A stretch of DNA of 46,532 nucleotides from Gardnerella vaginalis (GTDB lineage: Bacteria; Actinomycetota; Actinomycetes; Actinomycetales; Bifidobacteriaceae). Position numbers and translations under genes: made by a program. Shown in pieces: positions 8,223 through 16,217 of the stretch. The stretch lies in the NCBI GenBank assembly GCA_946997215.1, contig CAMPUL010000011.1, positions 1 through 46,532 of the forward strand, written 5' to 3'. The notes beneath the pieces were generated by a model. It did not search any database. It saw only the letters and a list, made by a program, of their open reading frames with translations, and was not told the origin of the DNA. Position 1 is the stretch's first letter. The number at the start of each line of letters is the position of its first letter.

Positions 8223-9809
8223 ATGGGCGAAGAACGCGGATCGCGTAGTGGTAAGTCGTTTGGTAATCGTGGCCATTTTAGCCGTCAAAATGGCGGTAAA
8301 AATGGTGGAAACGGTGAGCGTCGTGGAGGATTCCACAAGGGTGGGTTCCACAAAGACGGTGCTCATAAAGATGGATTCCACAAAGATGGTGAGCATCGCG
8401 GTGAATTCCACAAAGACGGTTTCAAGAAGAGCGGTTTTAAGAAGAACTCGGATCGCAAGTTTGATGGCGATGGTGAGCGCAGGTTTGATCGCGATAATCG
8501 CAGATTTGACAGAAAAGATAATCGCGAAGATAGATATAATCGCGAAGATAAGCGCAATCGCGATAATCGATACAATCACAGCGATTACGATAAGCGCACA
8601 AATCGTGGTTTTGAATCTGATTCAAAGGAATCGGGCAATCCAAGATACAAGAAGTTTGATAAGTATAATCGCGATAATCGAGATAATCGCTCAGAGCGTG
8701 GCGATCGCAAGTTTGACCGCTCAGAACGCAATGATCGACGCTTTGAAGATAATCGCGGCGGATTCCACAAGGATGGCTTCCACAAGAGTGGATTTAAGAA
8801 GAACGATTCTAGAAAGCGCGATTCAAAGTCATCTTTCCGCTTTGAAAATGGACCTCGTAGAAACTCGGATGGAACTGTTTCTTACCCATCTCAAAACCCG
8901 TATACAGATAGGCGTCCGGGCGAGCCAAAAATGCCTAAGGGCTTAGAATATTCAATGCTTTCTAAGGAATCTCGCGAGCGTTTGCGCGGTCTTTCTAAGG
9001 AGCATTCCGAAAACATTGGCTTGCATATTCTTGCTGCATACGCTTTGCAAGACGAAGACCCAGAGCTTGCTTTAGAACACGCAAAGTGGGCTGCAAAGCA
9101 GGCGTCTCGCATTGATTTTTCGCGCGAAACACTAGGATTTATTGCGTACCGTCAAGGCGATTACAAGCTTGCTGCGCGCGAGTTTAGAACAGCTATGCGA
9201 ATGAATGGCTACACGGATTATCTTCCATTTATTGCAGATTGCGAGCGCGGCATGGGCAACCTCGATAAAGCGCTGGAAATTTGCATGTCGGATGAAGCTA
9301 AAAGTGTTAGCGGCGAAGTTAAAGCAGAAATGTTCCTTGTGTACGCAGGCGTTTTGGCAGATACAAACCATGCAGATAAGGCGATTGAGCTTGTTCACGC
9401 AATGGGCAGGTCTAAGGGCTTGCCTGGCGAGTATAGAATGCGCGCTGTTCAAGCGGAGCAGTACTTCCTTGAAGAGGCTGGGCGAAGCGATGAGGCGATT
9501 GAGCTTGACGCTTTGCTTGACCGCTTAGAAGAGCAGTATGCAGATATTGAAGACGAAGAAAATCCAGAAGATGTTGTGATTGACTACGATTTGGAACATC
9601 TTAACGACGCGATTATGGACGAAGTTGGCATTAGTGAAGATGATGCGCAATTTGCTCCAGATGACGATTCGGAAGATGATTTTGATGATGATTCAGATGA
9701 CGATTCGGATGATGATTCAGATGATTCAGCCGAAGATTCGGAAGATTCACAAATCGCAGATAATACTGAAACTGTAGAGATGAGTGCAGTTAAGCCTAAA
9801 GAGGAATAG
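8223..9809 (+). CDS. Three-part protein: basic repeat region, TPR-like domain, acidic tail
   Basis: A 528-residue protein of unknown function. I choose ATG 8223 (MGEERGSRSGK) because GAAAGG at 8207-8212 is correctly spaced; TTG 8205 and ATG 8214 are alternatives. Residues about 1-225 are low-complexity, rich in Arg, Lys, Asp, Asn and Gly, with pentapeptide repeats of the type GFHKD (residues about 36-75 and again 180-195) and RDNR/RFDR runs. Residues about 240-440 are helical and TPR-like (AAYALQDEDPELALEHAKWA, YRQGDYKLAAREFRTAMRMN). The last 60 residues are Asp/Ser-rich and strongly acidic. The TPR part matches by position the Rv1691-type gene between tyrS and the HAD-IIA phosphatase in actinobacteria. 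RNA binding or condensate formation by the basic part is only a guess. An intrinsic terminator follows. Confidence 0.85.
   Translation: MGEERGSRSGKSFGNRGHFSRQNGGKNGGNGERRGGFHKGGFHKDGAHKDGFHKDGEHRGEFHKDGFKKSGFKKNSDRKFDGDGERRFDRDNRRFDRKDNREDRYNREDKRNRDNRYNHSDYDKRTNRGFESDSKESGNPRYKKFDKYNRDNRDNRSERGDRKFDRSERNDRRFEDNRGGFHKDGFHKSGFKKNDSRKRDSKSSFRFENGPRRNSDGTVSYPSQNPYTDRRPGEPKMPKGLEYSMLSKESRERLRGLSKEHSENIGLHILAAYALQDEDPELALEHAKWAAKQASRIDFSRETLGFIAYRQGDYKLAAREFRTAMRMNGYTDYLPFIADCERGMGNLDKALEICMSDEAKSVSGEVKAEMFLVYAGVLADTNHADKAIELVHAMGRSKGLPGEYRMRAVQAEQYFLEEAGRSDEAIELDALLDRLEEQYADIEDEENPEDVVIDYDLEHLNDAIMDEVGISEDDAQFAPDDDSEDDFDDDSDDDSDDDSDDSAEDSEDSQIADNTETVEMSAVKPKEE
8328..8804 (+). repeat. In-frame 15-bp (GFHKD-type) repeats in two blocks
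   Basis: Within the TPR gene, GG(A/G)TTCCACAA(A/G)-type 15-bp units occur as a tandem block at about 8328-8447 and as a second block at 8758-8804. Both blocks end in the same GFKKN-encoding sequence, so one may be a displaced copy of the other. Copy number is likely to vary between strains. Confidence 0.75.
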
Positions 9810-9828
9810 TATAAATAATATTTTCTAA

Positions 9829-9872
9829 GCCCGGCTTCTGTATTATTAGAGTATAGTAAGCCGGGCATTTTC
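9829..9872 (+). terminator. Intrinsic terminator after TPR gene
   Basis: GCCCGGCTT (9829-9837) pairs perfectly with AAGCCGGGC (9858-9866) across a 20-base loop and is followed by ATTTTCT. It separates the TPR gene from the HAD phosphatase gene. Confidence 0.8.
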
Positions 9873-9906
9873 TACTTTGGTATTTTTAAAATCGTGAGGA
9901 TATTTT

Positions 9907-11007
9907 ATGCAACTTGATGAACGAGCGAATTTTTCAAATAGCAAATCTGCGTTAAGCAAGGATTTTCGCTTAGCTTTGCTTGACTTAGACGGAGTAGTGT
10001 ATAGAGGCGGAAAATCCGTTGAATACGCAGCCGAATCAATTGAAAATGCTAAAAAAAATGGCATGTTTATTGAATACACAACTAATAATTCTTCTCGTTT
10101 TCAAGAAGTTGTAGCAAGTCAACTAGAAAGTTTTGGCTTAAAAGTAGAGCCGTGGCAAATCATAACGTCTTCACTTGTAGCTGCTCGAATGGTTGCTCGA
10201 TATGTTCCAAGCGGTTCAAACGTTTTAGTTTTAGGCGCAGATCATCTTGTACAAGAGGTTCGTAGCGCTGGTCTTAATCCAGTAAAGTCTTGTAAAGATA
10301 ATCCAAAAGCCGTTATTCAAGGCTGGTATCCGCAAATGACTTGGCAAGAGATGGCACAAGTCGCTTTTGCTGTAGAGCGCGGAGCTAAGTATTTTGTTAC
10401 TAATCGCGATTTAACAATTCCACGTGAATTCGGTATAGCTCCTGGATGCGGTTCTATGATTCAAGCTGTAGTAAATGCCACTGGAGTAGAGCCTATTGCG
10501 TCTGCTGGAAAGCCCGAGTGCGCAATGTACGACGAAGCGCGATTGTTGGTTGCTGCAAACGCAAAGCACAACGATGAAGATATTAAAGAATATGCGCAAA
10601 AAGACGAATTTGGAAATCCTGTAATAAGTATTGAGCGCTCGCTTGCTGTAGGAGACAGATTAGACACAGACATTGAAGCAGGTACCAGAGGAGGGTATGA
10701 GTCTCTTCTTGTGCTTACGGGCGTTACCAATCCGCGCATGTTGCTTGAAGCTCCAAAGCACTTGCGACCAAGCTTTGTTTCTAAGGATTTAAGGGGATTG
10801 AACGAGGTGCATGTTGCTCCTAAGCGCGTTGACGATTCTACGTTTGTATGCGGAACTTCTAGAGCGCAGGTTGCTAGCAACAACTCTATTGAAGTAAACA
10901 ATCCTAATGATTGCAACGCTTTGCGTGCTGCTTGTGCGCTTGCTTGGAGCTTAATGGATAGTGGAAAATCGCTTGAAGATTATATTCTTCCAGAGTTTTC
11001 TTTGTGA
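9907..11007 (+). CDS. HAD-IIA family phosphatase (Rv1692-like)
   Basis: Haloacid-dehalogenase hydrolase of the IIA (NagD/PGP) subfamily, 366 residues. Motif I is LLDLDGVVYRGG, motif II TTNNSSR, motif III is the lysine of GKPE, and motif IV VGDRLDTDIEAG. The cap sits between motifs II and III as in class IIA. By position between the TPR gene and tlyA it corresponds to M. tuberculosis Rv1692, described as a glycerol 3-phosphate phosphatase; the substrate here is inferred. A C-terminal extension of about 60 residues follows the core (NALRAACALAWSLMDSG). A clear GTGAGG ribosome-binding site precedes the ATG. Confidence 0.9.
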   Translation: MQLDERANFSNSKSALSKDFRLALLDLDGVVYRGGKSVEYAAESIENAKKNGMFIEYTTNNSSRFQEVVASQLESFGLKVEPWQIITSSLVAARMVARYVPSGSNVLVLGADHLVQEVRSAGLNPVKSCKDNPKAVIQGWYPQMTWQEMAQVAFAVERGAKYFVTNRDLTIPREFGIAPGCGSMIQAVVNATGVEPIASAGKPECAMYDEARLLVAANAKHNDEDIKEYAQKDEFGNPVISIERSLAVGDRLDTDIEAGTRGGYESLLVLTGVTNPRMLLEAPKHLRPSFVSKDLRGLNEVHVAPKRVDDSTFVCGTSRAQVASNNSIEVNNPNDCNALRAACALAWSLMDSGKSLEDYILPEFSL

Positions 11008-11020
11008 TGTAATGCGTTGT

Positions 11021-11111
11021 GTGATTTGTGATTTGTGATTTGTGGCTTACGACTTGCAATTTACGACTTACTACTTACGGCTTACAGCTTGCGATTTGTG
11101 ACTTTATACTT
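11021..11111. repeat. 13-unit heptamer array
   Basis: Thirteen consecutive 7-bp units in strict register: GTGATTT three times, then GTGGCTT, ACGACTT, GCAATTT, ACGACTT, ACTACTT, ACGGCTT, ACAGCTT, GCGATTT, GTGACTT, TATACTT. Every unit ends in TT. The array fills the spacer between the HAD phosphatase gene and tlyA and ends 15 bp before the tlyA start. Confidence 0.9.
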
Positions 11112-11126
11112 TAAGCGAGGTTTTTA

Positions 11127-11912
11127 ATGCTAGACGAAGATGATTTAGGTCAGCGCTTAGACTGCGCGCTTGTAAATCGCAGTTTAGTGAAGAGTAGAAC
11201 TACATCTCAACGCTTAATCAAGTCTGGAGTAGTGAAAGTAGATAATCGCATTGTTAAAAAATCGTCATTTTTAGTGAAAAAATCGCAAAAAATAAGCCTT
11301 GACGAATCAAAAGAAGAAAATTCTTGCGTTAAATACGTTTCTAGAGGAGCACTAAAACTCGAAGGCGCATTTCGCTTATTTGAGAATTTAGGATTAAAAG
11401 TTGATTCAAATACTAAAGCATTAGATATTGGCGCTTCCACTGGCGGTTTTTGCGATTATTTGTTGCAAAATGGCGTGAATCGCGTTATAGCTTTAGATGT
11501 TGGGCATGGTCAATTGCACACAAAAATCGCAAGCAATCCGCGCGTTATTGAAATGAGTGGCGTAAATATTAGAAATGTTTATGCGCAAGATTTGCCGTAC
11601 AAGCCTAATCTTATAGTCTCCGACGTCTCTTTTATATCTCTTAGCTTGGTGATTCCAGTAATTGCACGTATTGCGCAAAACAACGCGAATATTGTTCTTC
11701 TTGTAAAGCCACAATTTGAAGTTGGTAAGGGAAATCTTGGCAAGCGCGGAATTGTAACAGATAAAAACCTAAGACTTAAAGCCTTAGAAAATATTAAAGA
11801 ATGCGCTAAAAATAACTGTTTAAACGTTATTGCAACTCGCGAATCGCCTATAGAGGGAACTCACGGGAACGTTGAGTATCTTCTTTATGCGCGATTTAAT
11901 AGTCAAATTTAA
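11127..11912 (+). CDS. tlyA: TlyA family 2'-O-methyltransferase / hemolysin-like protein
   Basis: 261 residues: an N-terminal S4 RNA-binding domain (LGQRLDCALVNRSLVKSRTTS, about 5-65) and a FtsJ-like S-adenosylmethionine methyltransferase domain (ALDIGASTGGFCDYLL about 95-110, IALDVGHGQLH, IVSDVSFIS with the catalytic Asp, LLVKPQFE with Lys, EGTHGNVEYL with Glu). In mycobacteria TlyA 2'-O-methylates 16S and 23S rRNA cytidines and its loss gives capreomycin resistance. The ribosome-binding site GCGAGG lies just after the heptamer array. It precedes nadK and recN, the conserved actinobacterial order. Confidence 0.94.
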   Translation: MLDEDDLGQRLDCALVNRSLVKSRTTSQRLIKSGVVKVDNRIVKKSSFLVKKSQKISLDESKEENSCVKYVSRGALKLEGAFRLFENLGLKVDSNTKALDIGASTGGFCDYLLQNGVNRVIALDVGHGQLHTKIASNPRVIEMSGVNIRNVYAQDLPYKPNLIVSDVSFISLSLVIPVIARIAQNNANIVLLVKPQFEVGKGNLGKRGIVTDKNLRLKALENIKECAKNNCLNVIATRESPIEGTHGNVEYLLYARFNSQI

Positions 11913-11920
11913 TAGTCAAG
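11895..11920. repeat. 13-bp tandem duplication across tlyA stop
   Basis: TTTAATAGTCAAA (11895-11907) is followed directly by TTTAATAGTCAAG (11908-11920). The tlyA stop codon (11910-11912) lies in the second copy. Confidence 0.88.
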
Positions 11921-12028
11921 AGATTATTTGATAAATATTTGAATAAGATTAATGTGCAATATTGCAATATGTAGATTAATGCTCAATATGTAGTGCAACA
12001 ATTACAATAACTATTAATGTTTGTAAAG

Positions 12029-12082
12029 CTGCGATTAGACTACGATTAATCTGTAAATAAGCTACGATTAATCTACAAATAG
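12029..12082. repeat. 21-22-bp tandem repeat before nadK
   Basis: A 22-bp unit CTACGATTAATCTGTAAATA... (12040-12061) is followed by a 21-bp copy (12062-12082) with two changes. A partial unit, CTGCGATTAGA (12029-12039), precedes and another, CTACAAAG, follows. The array ends at the nadK ribosome-binding site. Upstream in the same spacer are a 12-bp palindrome TGCAATATTGCA (11955-11966) and an imperfect duplication of GATTAATG...CAATATGTAG. Confidence 0.8.
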
Positions 12083-12098
12083 CTACAAAGGGGGTGCT

Positions 12099-13151
12099 AT
12101 GCAAGAACGTTTAGAAGGTAATTCTGCTTCTCGCAATGCTCTTGTGGTTACGCATGCGCGTCTTGATGGCAACAGTGCTGTTGTAAATCAAGTTACTACT
12201 CAGCTTAAAAATGCTGGTTTTAATGTTAGCGTGTTTCATAGTGCTGCAGTGTCGGATTTTGCGCAAAAAATCGCTCAAGGAGTAGATAAAAATACGGAAA
12301 TTGTTGTTGTGCTAGGTGGGGATGGCACAATGCTTCAAGCTGCAGAATTAGTGCATTGCACTCCTGTTCCAATTATTGGAATAAACCTTGGGCATGTTGG
12401 ATTTTTGGCGGAATTTGAGAGCTTCCAGATAGATGAAGCTGTGCGAAGAATTGCGCAAAAAGACTACTTTTTAGAGCATAGAATGGAAGCGCATGTAGAT
12501 GTTTGGCTTCCTGGAGCGAGCGAGCCTTTAAGTGATTGGGCGCTTAACGATATTACTTTAGATAGGGCAGATCGTGGGCGAATGGTGGAGCTTTCGATTC
12601 GCGTTGACAACGTTGAAATGTCGTCTTTTGGATGCGACGGCGTGATTGTTTCTACGCCTACTGGTTCTACTGCGTACGCGTTTTCTGCAGGTGGGCCGAT
12701 TATGTGGCCAAATGTTGAGGCTTTGCAGCTTGTTCCTTTGGCTGCACACGCGCTTTTTTCTAGACCATTGATTATTGGAGCAGGTTCTACTTTTACGATT
12801 GATATTTTGCAAGAATCAGCTTCTGGTGGGTGGATTTGCTGCGATGGAAGGCGTCAAAGAGCTTTGCCGCAAGGTTCTAGGATTCAAATTAGGCAATCTA
12901 AAGATGAGTTGCTTTTGGCGCGACTTTCTGGCGTTCCATTTACGCAAAGATTAGTTACTAAGTTTGATTTGCCAGTTGTTGGATGGCGTGAAAATCGCCG
13001 AAAAGTGGCCGCTAAGCCTAAGATTTATGAAGCAAATCTTCATAATGAAACCGATAGAAATTATGAAGATAGCGCATGTGTAGATGGCGCTGACCGTAAT
13101 GCTGATGGTAGTGCTGAATATTCAATCGTACCTAATAATCTAAACCTATAG
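12099..13151 (+). CDS. nadK: NAD kinase
   Basis: Phosphorylates NAD to NADP with ATP or polyphosphate; 350 residues. The diagnostic GGDGT motif is in VLGGDGTMLQAAEL (about residue 73), followed by NLGHVGFLAEF and the NAD-binding ASTPTGSTAY-type block (here VSTPTGSTAYAFSAGGPI, about 185-202). The C-terminal 50 residues are poorly conserved and acidic. Its ribosome-binding site (AAAGGGGG) is very strong. It ends 9 bases before recN, so both are co-expressed; nadK-recN linkage is common across actinobacteria. Confidence 0.96.
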   Translation: MQERLEGNSASRNALVVTHARLDGNSAVVNQVTTQLKNAGFNVSVFHSAAVSDFAQKIAQGVDKNTEIVVVLGGDGTMLQAAELVHCTPVPIIGINLGHVGFLAEFESFQIDEAVRRIAQKDYFLEHRMEAHVDVWLPGASEPLSDWALNDITLDRADRGRMVELSIRVDNVEMSSFGCDGVIVSTPTGSTAYAFSAGGPIMWPNVEALQLVPLAAHALFSRPLIIGAGSTFTIDILQESASGGWICCDGRRQRALPQGSRIQIRQSKDELLLARLSGVPFTQRLVTKFDLPVVGWRENRRKVAAKPKIYEANLHNETDRNYEDSACVDGADRNADGSAEYSIVPNNLNL

Positions 13152-13160
13152 GGGGTATTT

Positions 13161-14921
13161 GTGCTTGAAGAACTTGAGATTCGTAATTTAGGCCCAATTT
13201 CTAACGCTGTTATTACGCCTTCTAAAGGAATGACTGCAATAACTGGCGAAACTGGTGCTGGAAAGTCCATGCTTTTAAGCGCTATAAAGCTTATATCTGG
13301 AGGCAAAGCGGATTCTGCAAAAGTATCATCTTTTGCAAATGAGTCGTGGGCGCAAGGCGTGTTTTCTGTGTCAAAATCTAGCGATGTTGCGCAAATATTG
13401 CAAGAATCGGGGATTAATGCCGAAGAATGTGAAGATGACGATTCTAAAGAAGACATTTACGTATCTAGATCTGTTCCAAAAACTGGTAGATCAAGAGCTG
13501 TAATCTCTGGTTATTCTGTTCCAAAATCCTTGCTAGAAAGCGTTTGCTCGCACACAATAACAATTCATGGTCAAAGCGATCAGCTTCGCATAGCAACCGC
13601 CGCAAAACAGCGCGAATTCTTGGATTCAATCTCTTGTAATTCTAAAGAATTGCAAGACTATGAATCCGCGTTTAATAAGTGGCAAAGTGCTGTTGAAGCA
13701 TATAACCGCCTTATAAATCAGCAATCGTCTTCTAGGCAGCGCGCAGACTATTTGCGCGAATCGTTAGAAAAAATTCGCCAAATCGATCCAAAGCCAAATG
13801 AGGATGAAAATCTTAAAGCTAAAAGAGATCGCATAGAAAACGCTACTCAAATCGTTGGAGCTATTAGCGAAGCAGTCTCTTCGTTAGACGCAAGTCAAAT
13901 TGATTATGGCGCAATAGATTCAGTTGACGCATTACATTTGGTTGACAATGCGTCTAAGGCGATTCGCTCAATTCGAGTTGACGGAGATTATAACGCGATT
14001 GCAAATCAACTTGACGATATTTCTTCACAGATTTCCGACATTGTTATGCAACTTGCTCAACAATTAGATGTTGATGAGAGTCAGGAAGATTTAGACGCTA
14101 TTAACAATCGTATTCACGATTTAAGTGATTTAACACGCAGATGGGGTCCGAAAATTGACGATGTTTTAGAGTGGGCCAAAAAAGCGCAATTTGAGCTTGA
14201 AGATTTGGATGATTCGCCAGAAGCTGTTGCGCGCGCTAAAGATTTGTGCGAGAAGACTTATAAAGACGCTGAAAAACTTGCCGAAGCTCTTTATAGCACG
14301 CGCAAAGTTGTTGCAAAAAAGTTTAGCGACGAAGTTAGCAAAGAGCTTGAATCCTTATCTATGCCAGATGCGCAACTTTTGATTAATGTTTCTAAGCGCG
14401 CTAAAAATCAAGACGGAAAATTTGATTTGAACGTGCATGGCTTAGATAGTGTTGAGTTTCTTTTTAAGCCTTTCCCTGCGTCTAACTATTTGCCAATGGG
14501 CAGTAGTGCTTCGGGCGGTGAACTCAGTAGGCTTATGCTTGCAATGGAGCTTGTTAGCGCAAAACAAAATCGCAGTAATAATCAATCAATGACGTTTATT
14601 TTCGACGAAGTTGATGCAGGCGTTGGTGGTGTTGCAGCAGTAGAGTTAGGCAAGCGCTTGTCTTTGCTTGCTAAAAGTGCGCAAGTGATTGTTGTAACGC
14701 ATTTAGCTCAAGTAGCAGCTTTTGCAAACGTTCAATTTGTTGTTAGAAAAAAGATTGAAAGCGCGGCGGATTCTGACGATAATTCTAGTTTTGCAGATAC
14801 AACTGTTACCAAATTAGATGAGATTAGTCGCCAAAGCGAAATCGCAAGAATGCTTTCGGGAAGCCAATCGCAAGCATCTTTGGATCATGCAAAAGAATTG
14901 CTTGAAAATAGTAAAGTCTAA
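13161..14921 (+). CDS. recN: DNA repair protein RecN
   Basis: SMC-like ATPase acting in double-strand break repair and homologous recombination; 586 residues. It starts with GTG 13161 behind GGGGG, giving the usual N-terminus LEELEIRNLGPI. Walker A is ITGETGAGKSML (about 28-39); a long coiled-coil region spans about residues 170-380; the ABC signature SSASGGELSRLMLA and Walker B IFDEVDAGVGG lie near 450-490. In the nadK-recN operon. The distal end shows the expected HLAQVAAFAN block. Confidence 0.96.
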   Translation: MLEELEIRNLGPISNAVITPSKGMTAITGETGAGKSMLLSAIKLISGGKADSAKVSSFANESWAQGVFSVSKSSDVAQILQESGINAEECEDDDSKEDIYVSRSVPKTGRSRAVISGYSVPKSLLESVCSHTITIHGQSDQLRIATAAKQREFLDSISCNSKELQDYESAFNKWQSAVEAYNRLINQQSSSRQRADYLRESLEKIRQIDPKPNEDENLKAKRDRIENATQIVGAISEAVSSLDASQIDYGAIDSVDALHLVDNASKAIRSIRVDGDYNAIANQLDDISSQISDIVMQLAQQLDVDESQEDLDAINNRIHDLSDLTRRWGPKIDDVLEWAKKAQFELEDLDDSPEAVARAKDLCEKTYKDAEKLAEALYSTRKVVAKKFSDEVSKELESLSMPDAQLLINVSKRAKNQDGKFDLNVHGLDSVEFLFKPFPASNYLPMGSSASGGELSRLMLAMELVSAKQNRSNNQSMTFIFDEVDAGVGGVAAVELGKRLSLLAKSAQVIVVTHLAQVAAFANVQFVVRKKIESAADSDDNSSFADTTVTKLDEISRQSEIARMLSGSQSQASLDHAKELLENSKV

Positions 14922-14948
14922 TGAAAAATCTTAAGCTAATTCAAAGTA

Positions 14949-14978
14949 ATTTTTCTAAAACAGATTTTTCTAAAACAG
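14949..14978. repeat. Perfect 15-bp tandem duplication after recN
   Basis: ATTTTTCTAAAACAG occurs at 14949-14963 and again, identical, at 14964-14978, about 27 bp after the recN stop and about 40 bp before the next start. Confidence 0.9.
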
Positions 14979-15018
14979 AATAATAGGGTTAATATCAAAG
15001 ATAATCGGGATTAATAAT

Positions 15019-15651
15019 ATGAGCGAAAATGCATTAGTTGATAATTCAAATTACGCATCAATTTTTGATTTTGACGGCACTTTGCTTGATTCTTTGGACG
15101 TTTGGGACAAGATAGACGAAGAGAGTTTTGCTAAACGTGGCATTAAAGTGCCTGCCGATTTTGCTGATTCCACGGCAACAATGACACCTCGCCAAGTTGC
15201 GGATTATGTTATTAAGCGCTTTGGTTTTACGGATTCTCCCGAAGATTTAATGAAAGAGTGGCAAGACATGGCTTTTGACGCATACGCAAAGCATTTGCCA
15301 CTTAGAAAAGGTGCGAAAAATTACGTTGATTATTTACGTAAAACGGGTGCGAAAACTGTTCTTATAACTACTCTTTCTAAGTCTTTATGCGTTGCTGCGT
15401 TAAAGCGTACGGATTTGTATGATTACTTTGATTTGATGATTTTTGGAGAAGATTTAGAAAGTAACGCAAAAAATAGCTATAAAACTTATGTTGACTTAGC
15501 AAAGCGAATTGGCGTAAAACCAAGCGATTGCACTGTTTTTGAGGATTCTGATGCAGCACTAAAATCAGCTCGTTTAGCTGGAATGAAAACTTGTGGGGTA
15601 GCGGATTTAATAAATGGCGACTTTGACTTTGCGCCAAAGAGTCTTAAATAA
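15019..15651 (+). CDS. HAD-superfamily phosphatase (beta-phosphoglucomutase-like)
   Basis: 210-residue haloacid-dehalogenase hydrolase with a small helical cap. Motif I IFDFDGTLLDS (residues about 15-25), a Thr-Thr-Leu-Ser motif II (VLITTLSKS), and motif IV VFEDSDAALKSA with conserved acidic residues. The pattern resembles phosphoglycolate phosphatase and beta-phosphoglucomutase relatives acting on small phosphorylated metabolites; the substrate cannot be assigned. It probably has its own transcription unit or reads through from recN (97-bp spacer). The end of the gene lies in a 13-bp tandem duplication. Confidence 0.88.
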   Translation: MSENALVDNSNYASIFDFDGTLLDSLDVWDKIDEESFAKRGIKVPADFADSTATMTPRQVADYVIKRFGFTDSPEDLMKEWQDMAFDAYAKHLPLRKGAKNYVDYLRKTGAKTVLITTLSKSLCVAALKRTDLYDYFDLMIFGEDLESNAKNSYKTYVDLAKRIGVKPSDCTVFEDSDAALKSARLAGMKTCGVADLINGDFDFAPKSLK

Positions 15652-15665
15652 AAGTCTTAAATAAA
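15640..15665. repeat. Perfect 13-bp tandem duplication across HAD-gene stop
   Basis: AGTCTTAAATAAA occurs at 15640-15652 and 15653-15665. The stop codon of the upstream phosphatase gene lies inside the first copy. Confidence 0.92.
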
Positions 15666-15688
15666 CGCTAAAGTAAAAGCCAAAAGTT

Positions 15689-16063
15689 GAGGTGAGGTTT
15701 CACATACCCCGGGTTTTGTCGCGTGCAAAATGCACACGGATGACCATCCATCTCGATTTGACGTTACCGCCAAACTCTAGCAGTCTACCCGAAGACTCAG
15801 GCGAGCAGCCCTTAAACACCTTCTGCTTGACCTTGCTCCCAATGAGGCTTGCCATGCGGCTAACTGTTACCAGAAGCCCGGTGGTCTCTTACACCGCCGT
15901 TTCACCCTTACCTAAACAAAAGTTTAGGCGGTCTATTCTCTGTTGCGCTATCTCTCAGGTCGCCCTGGGCGGACGTTATCCGCCATTGTGCTCTGTGGAG
16001 CCCGGAAGTTCCTCAGCTACTCCGAATGAACATTGCAGCCGCGGTCATCGTGAAACCTCAACC
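15689..16063 (-). ncRNA. rnpB: RNase P RNA, bacterial class A
   Basis: The catalytic RNA that trims tRNA 5' leaders. Read on the minus strand it begins near GGTTGAGGTTTCACGATGAC and ends with ACCCGGGGTATGTGAAACCTCA; the two ends are complementary (TGAGGTTTCAC with GTGAAACCTCA) and form helix P1. Conserved core blocks are visible in order: GAGGAACTTCCGGGCTCC, AGGGTGAAACGGCGG, GTAAGAGACCACCGG and the 3' terminal ACCCGG region. The length of about 375 nt fits class A. A -10 TATAAT on the minus strand (plus 16070-16075) lies just upstream. The exact ends are approximate. Any ORF reading through this stretch is spurious. Confidence 0.95.
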
Positions 16064-16069
16064 TTCCCA

Positions 16070-16075
16070 ATTATA
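16070..16075 (-). promoter_or_regulatory. rnpB promoter -10 element
   Basis: Minus-strand TATAAT seven bases before the apparent rnpB 5' end. I do not see a convincing -35. Confidence 0.6.
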
Positions 16076-16136
16076 GCAGACGTCTTAATTTTGTGCATAT
16101 TTTGCGACTCGCTAGAAAATGGCGGCTTTTAGCGGA

Positions 16137-16198
16137 TATAATAGATGTATCAGCGGCGCTGGTGCCGTTGACGTGTACGCAAACCGATTTTATATCGG
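16137..16198 (+). promoter_or_regulatory. hpf promoter -10 and leader hairpin
   Basis: TATAAT at 16137-16142 would start an approximately 70-base leader. Within it CCGAT (16184-16188) pairs with ATCGG (16194-16198) and the hairpin ends only a few bases before the AAGGAGG ribosome-binding site (16206-16212), so it could influence ribosome access. No -35 match is clear. Confidence 0.5.
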
Positions 16199-16217
16199 AT
16201 TACTTAAGGAGGTTCGC

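Noticed and set aside
8248..8946. 232-residue ORF in another frame of the TPR gene
   Set aside because: It is an artefact of the low-complexity repeats; the third frame has the real domain sequence, ribosome-binding site and terminator.
11021..11111. Heptamer array considered as CRISPR or origin iterons
   Set aside because: No repeat-spacer pattern and no cas genes; units diverge and no dnaA or replication gene is nearby.
15692..16132. 146-residue plus-strand ORF
   Set aside because: It runs antisense through the conserved RNase P RNA and has no protein-like features.
16119..16217. Upstream extension of the hpf ORF
   Set aside because: It includes the -10 and leader; AAGGAGG points to ATG 16218.
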